From positions 1-7,621 of the forward strand of contig CAYHOI010000090.1 of the NCBI GenBank assembly GCA_964358175.1: a stretch of 7,621 bases of DNA. The letters run 5' to 3'. Every line of letters starts with the position of its first letter. The stretch's first letter is position 1. Source of the DNA: CAYHOI01 sp964358175. Its GTDB lineage: Bacteria > Margulisbacteria > Riflemargulisbacteria > GWF2-35-9. Both the position numbers and the translations under genes were made by a program. This document shows, piece by piece, positions 7,054-7,621 of this stretch. The notes under the pieces were generated by a model, which was not told where the DNA came from, did not search any database, and saw only the letters and a program-made list of their open reading frames with translations.

Positions 7054-7621
7054 ATGGGTATGCAAATAATGAACAACATCGCCGCTCTTAACGGATGGCG
7101 AAACCTGGGAGTCTCAAACGCTGGGTTAAGTAAATCACTCGAAAAGCTGTCTTCAGGATATCGTATCAACCGGGGTTCAGACGATCCTGCTGGGCTTTTG
7201 ATTTCTGAGAAACTGAGAGCGCAAATCGGTGGACTCGATCAAGCGGTAAAGAACGCATCTGATGCGATCTCCATGGTACAAACCGCTGAAGGAGCATTGA
7301 CCGAAATGAACAACATGCTCAACAGCATTCGTTCACTCGCGGTACACGCTGCCAATACCGGTTCAAACGATACTGCAGCTATTGCCGCGGATCAAACAGC
7401 CGTTGATAAAGCTGTAACGTCGATTCAGCGAATCGCGACCACGACCAAGTTTGCGGGAAAGAGCCTTCTGGATGGAACTTCCACAGGGGCGACGATCACA
7501 GCGGTGGCAACTGGTGTCACGGTGACGGCGACTGGAACACCGACTTCTGCTGCACTAACAGCGGCGAACAGCGGCTATCAGGATCTGGAGGTGAATACGG
7601 CGGCGTCTTATGGTGTTGTGG
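7054..7621 (+). CDS. Flagellin, N-terminal part, cut by window end
   Basis: This is the structural subunit of the flagellar filament, exported by the flagellar type III apparatus and polymerised outside the cell. 189 codons are visible with no stop. Residues 1-40 form the D0 helix (start MGMQIMNNIAALNG). The D1 domain follows with YRINRGSDDPAGLLISEKLR (about 41-60), ISMVQTAEGALTEMNNML, IRSLAVHAANTG and TTKFAGKSLLDG, all at flagellin positions. From about residue 140 the sequence changes to a Thr/Ala/Gly/Ser-rich segment (TSTGATITAVATGVTVTATG and on), the start of the variable surface domain. The conserved C-terminal D0/D1 half would lie beyond the window, so total length and filament class are unknown. 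INRGSDDPAGL in place of enterobacterial INSAKDDAAG points away from gamma-proteobacterial FliC. It is driven by its own sigma-28-type promoter, independently of addBA. Confidence 0.95.
   Translation, partial: MGMQIMNNIAALNGWRNLGVSNAGLSKSLEKLSSGYRINRGSDDPAGLLISEKLRAQIGGLDQAVKNASDAISMVQTAEGALTEMNNMLNSIRSLAVHAANTGSNDTAAIAADQTAVDKAVTSIQRIATTTKFAGKSLLDGTSTGATITAVATGVTVTATGTPTSAALTAANSGYQDLEVNTAASYGVV

Noticed and set aside
1..7621. A novel defence island or mobile element
   Set aside because: Beyond AddAB, which has a known general anti-phage side role, I see no integrase, transposase, toxin-antitoxin pair, CRISPR array or terminal repeats. The four genes are recognisable core functions.

Overview
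The window holds four genes, all on the + strand. They are the 3' part of an rmuC-family gene (1-1056), an addB-like gene (1106-3709), an addA-like gene (3706-6873), and the 5' part of a flagellin gene (7054 to the window edge). The only non-coding stretches are 1057-1105 and 6874-7053. I see no tRNA, rRNA, CRISPR array, insertion sequence or attachment site. The region looks like ordinary bacterial chromosome, not a mobile island.

The central pair encodes an AddAB-type (RexAB-type) helicase-nuclease. AddB keeps a PD-(D/E)XK nuclease domain and a four-cysteine iron-sulfur signature but has no Walker A motif. AddA keeps all canonical UvrD-family helicase motifs plus its own C-terminal nuclease. 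The two genes overlap in an ATGA and are probably translationally coupled. Together they would resect double-strand breaks to make 3' tails for RecA. RmuC, also linked to recombination, lies just upstream but is clearly lower in GC and may be foreign to the neighbourhood.

The most notable defect is an in-frame TAA at codon 26 of addA. It falls between the Walker A motif and motif Ia in an otherwise intact gene of about 1055 codons. This is a recent nonsense mutation, a base-call error, or a recoding event. No good in-frame restart would save the Walker A lysine.

The flagellin gene has its own control region: a close match to a sigma-28 (FliA) promoter, a leader of about 115 nt, a strong AGGAGG, and two GGA motifs resembling CsrA sites, laid out much like the known hag leader of Bacillus subtilis.

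The organism is a motile bacterium with moderate GC (roughly half in addB, addA and flagellin by hand counts). The flagellin motif INRGSDDPAGL recalls flagellins of Planctomycetota and neighbouring or candidate phyla more than enterobacterial FliC. That is a memory-based impression and I would not assign a phylum from it.
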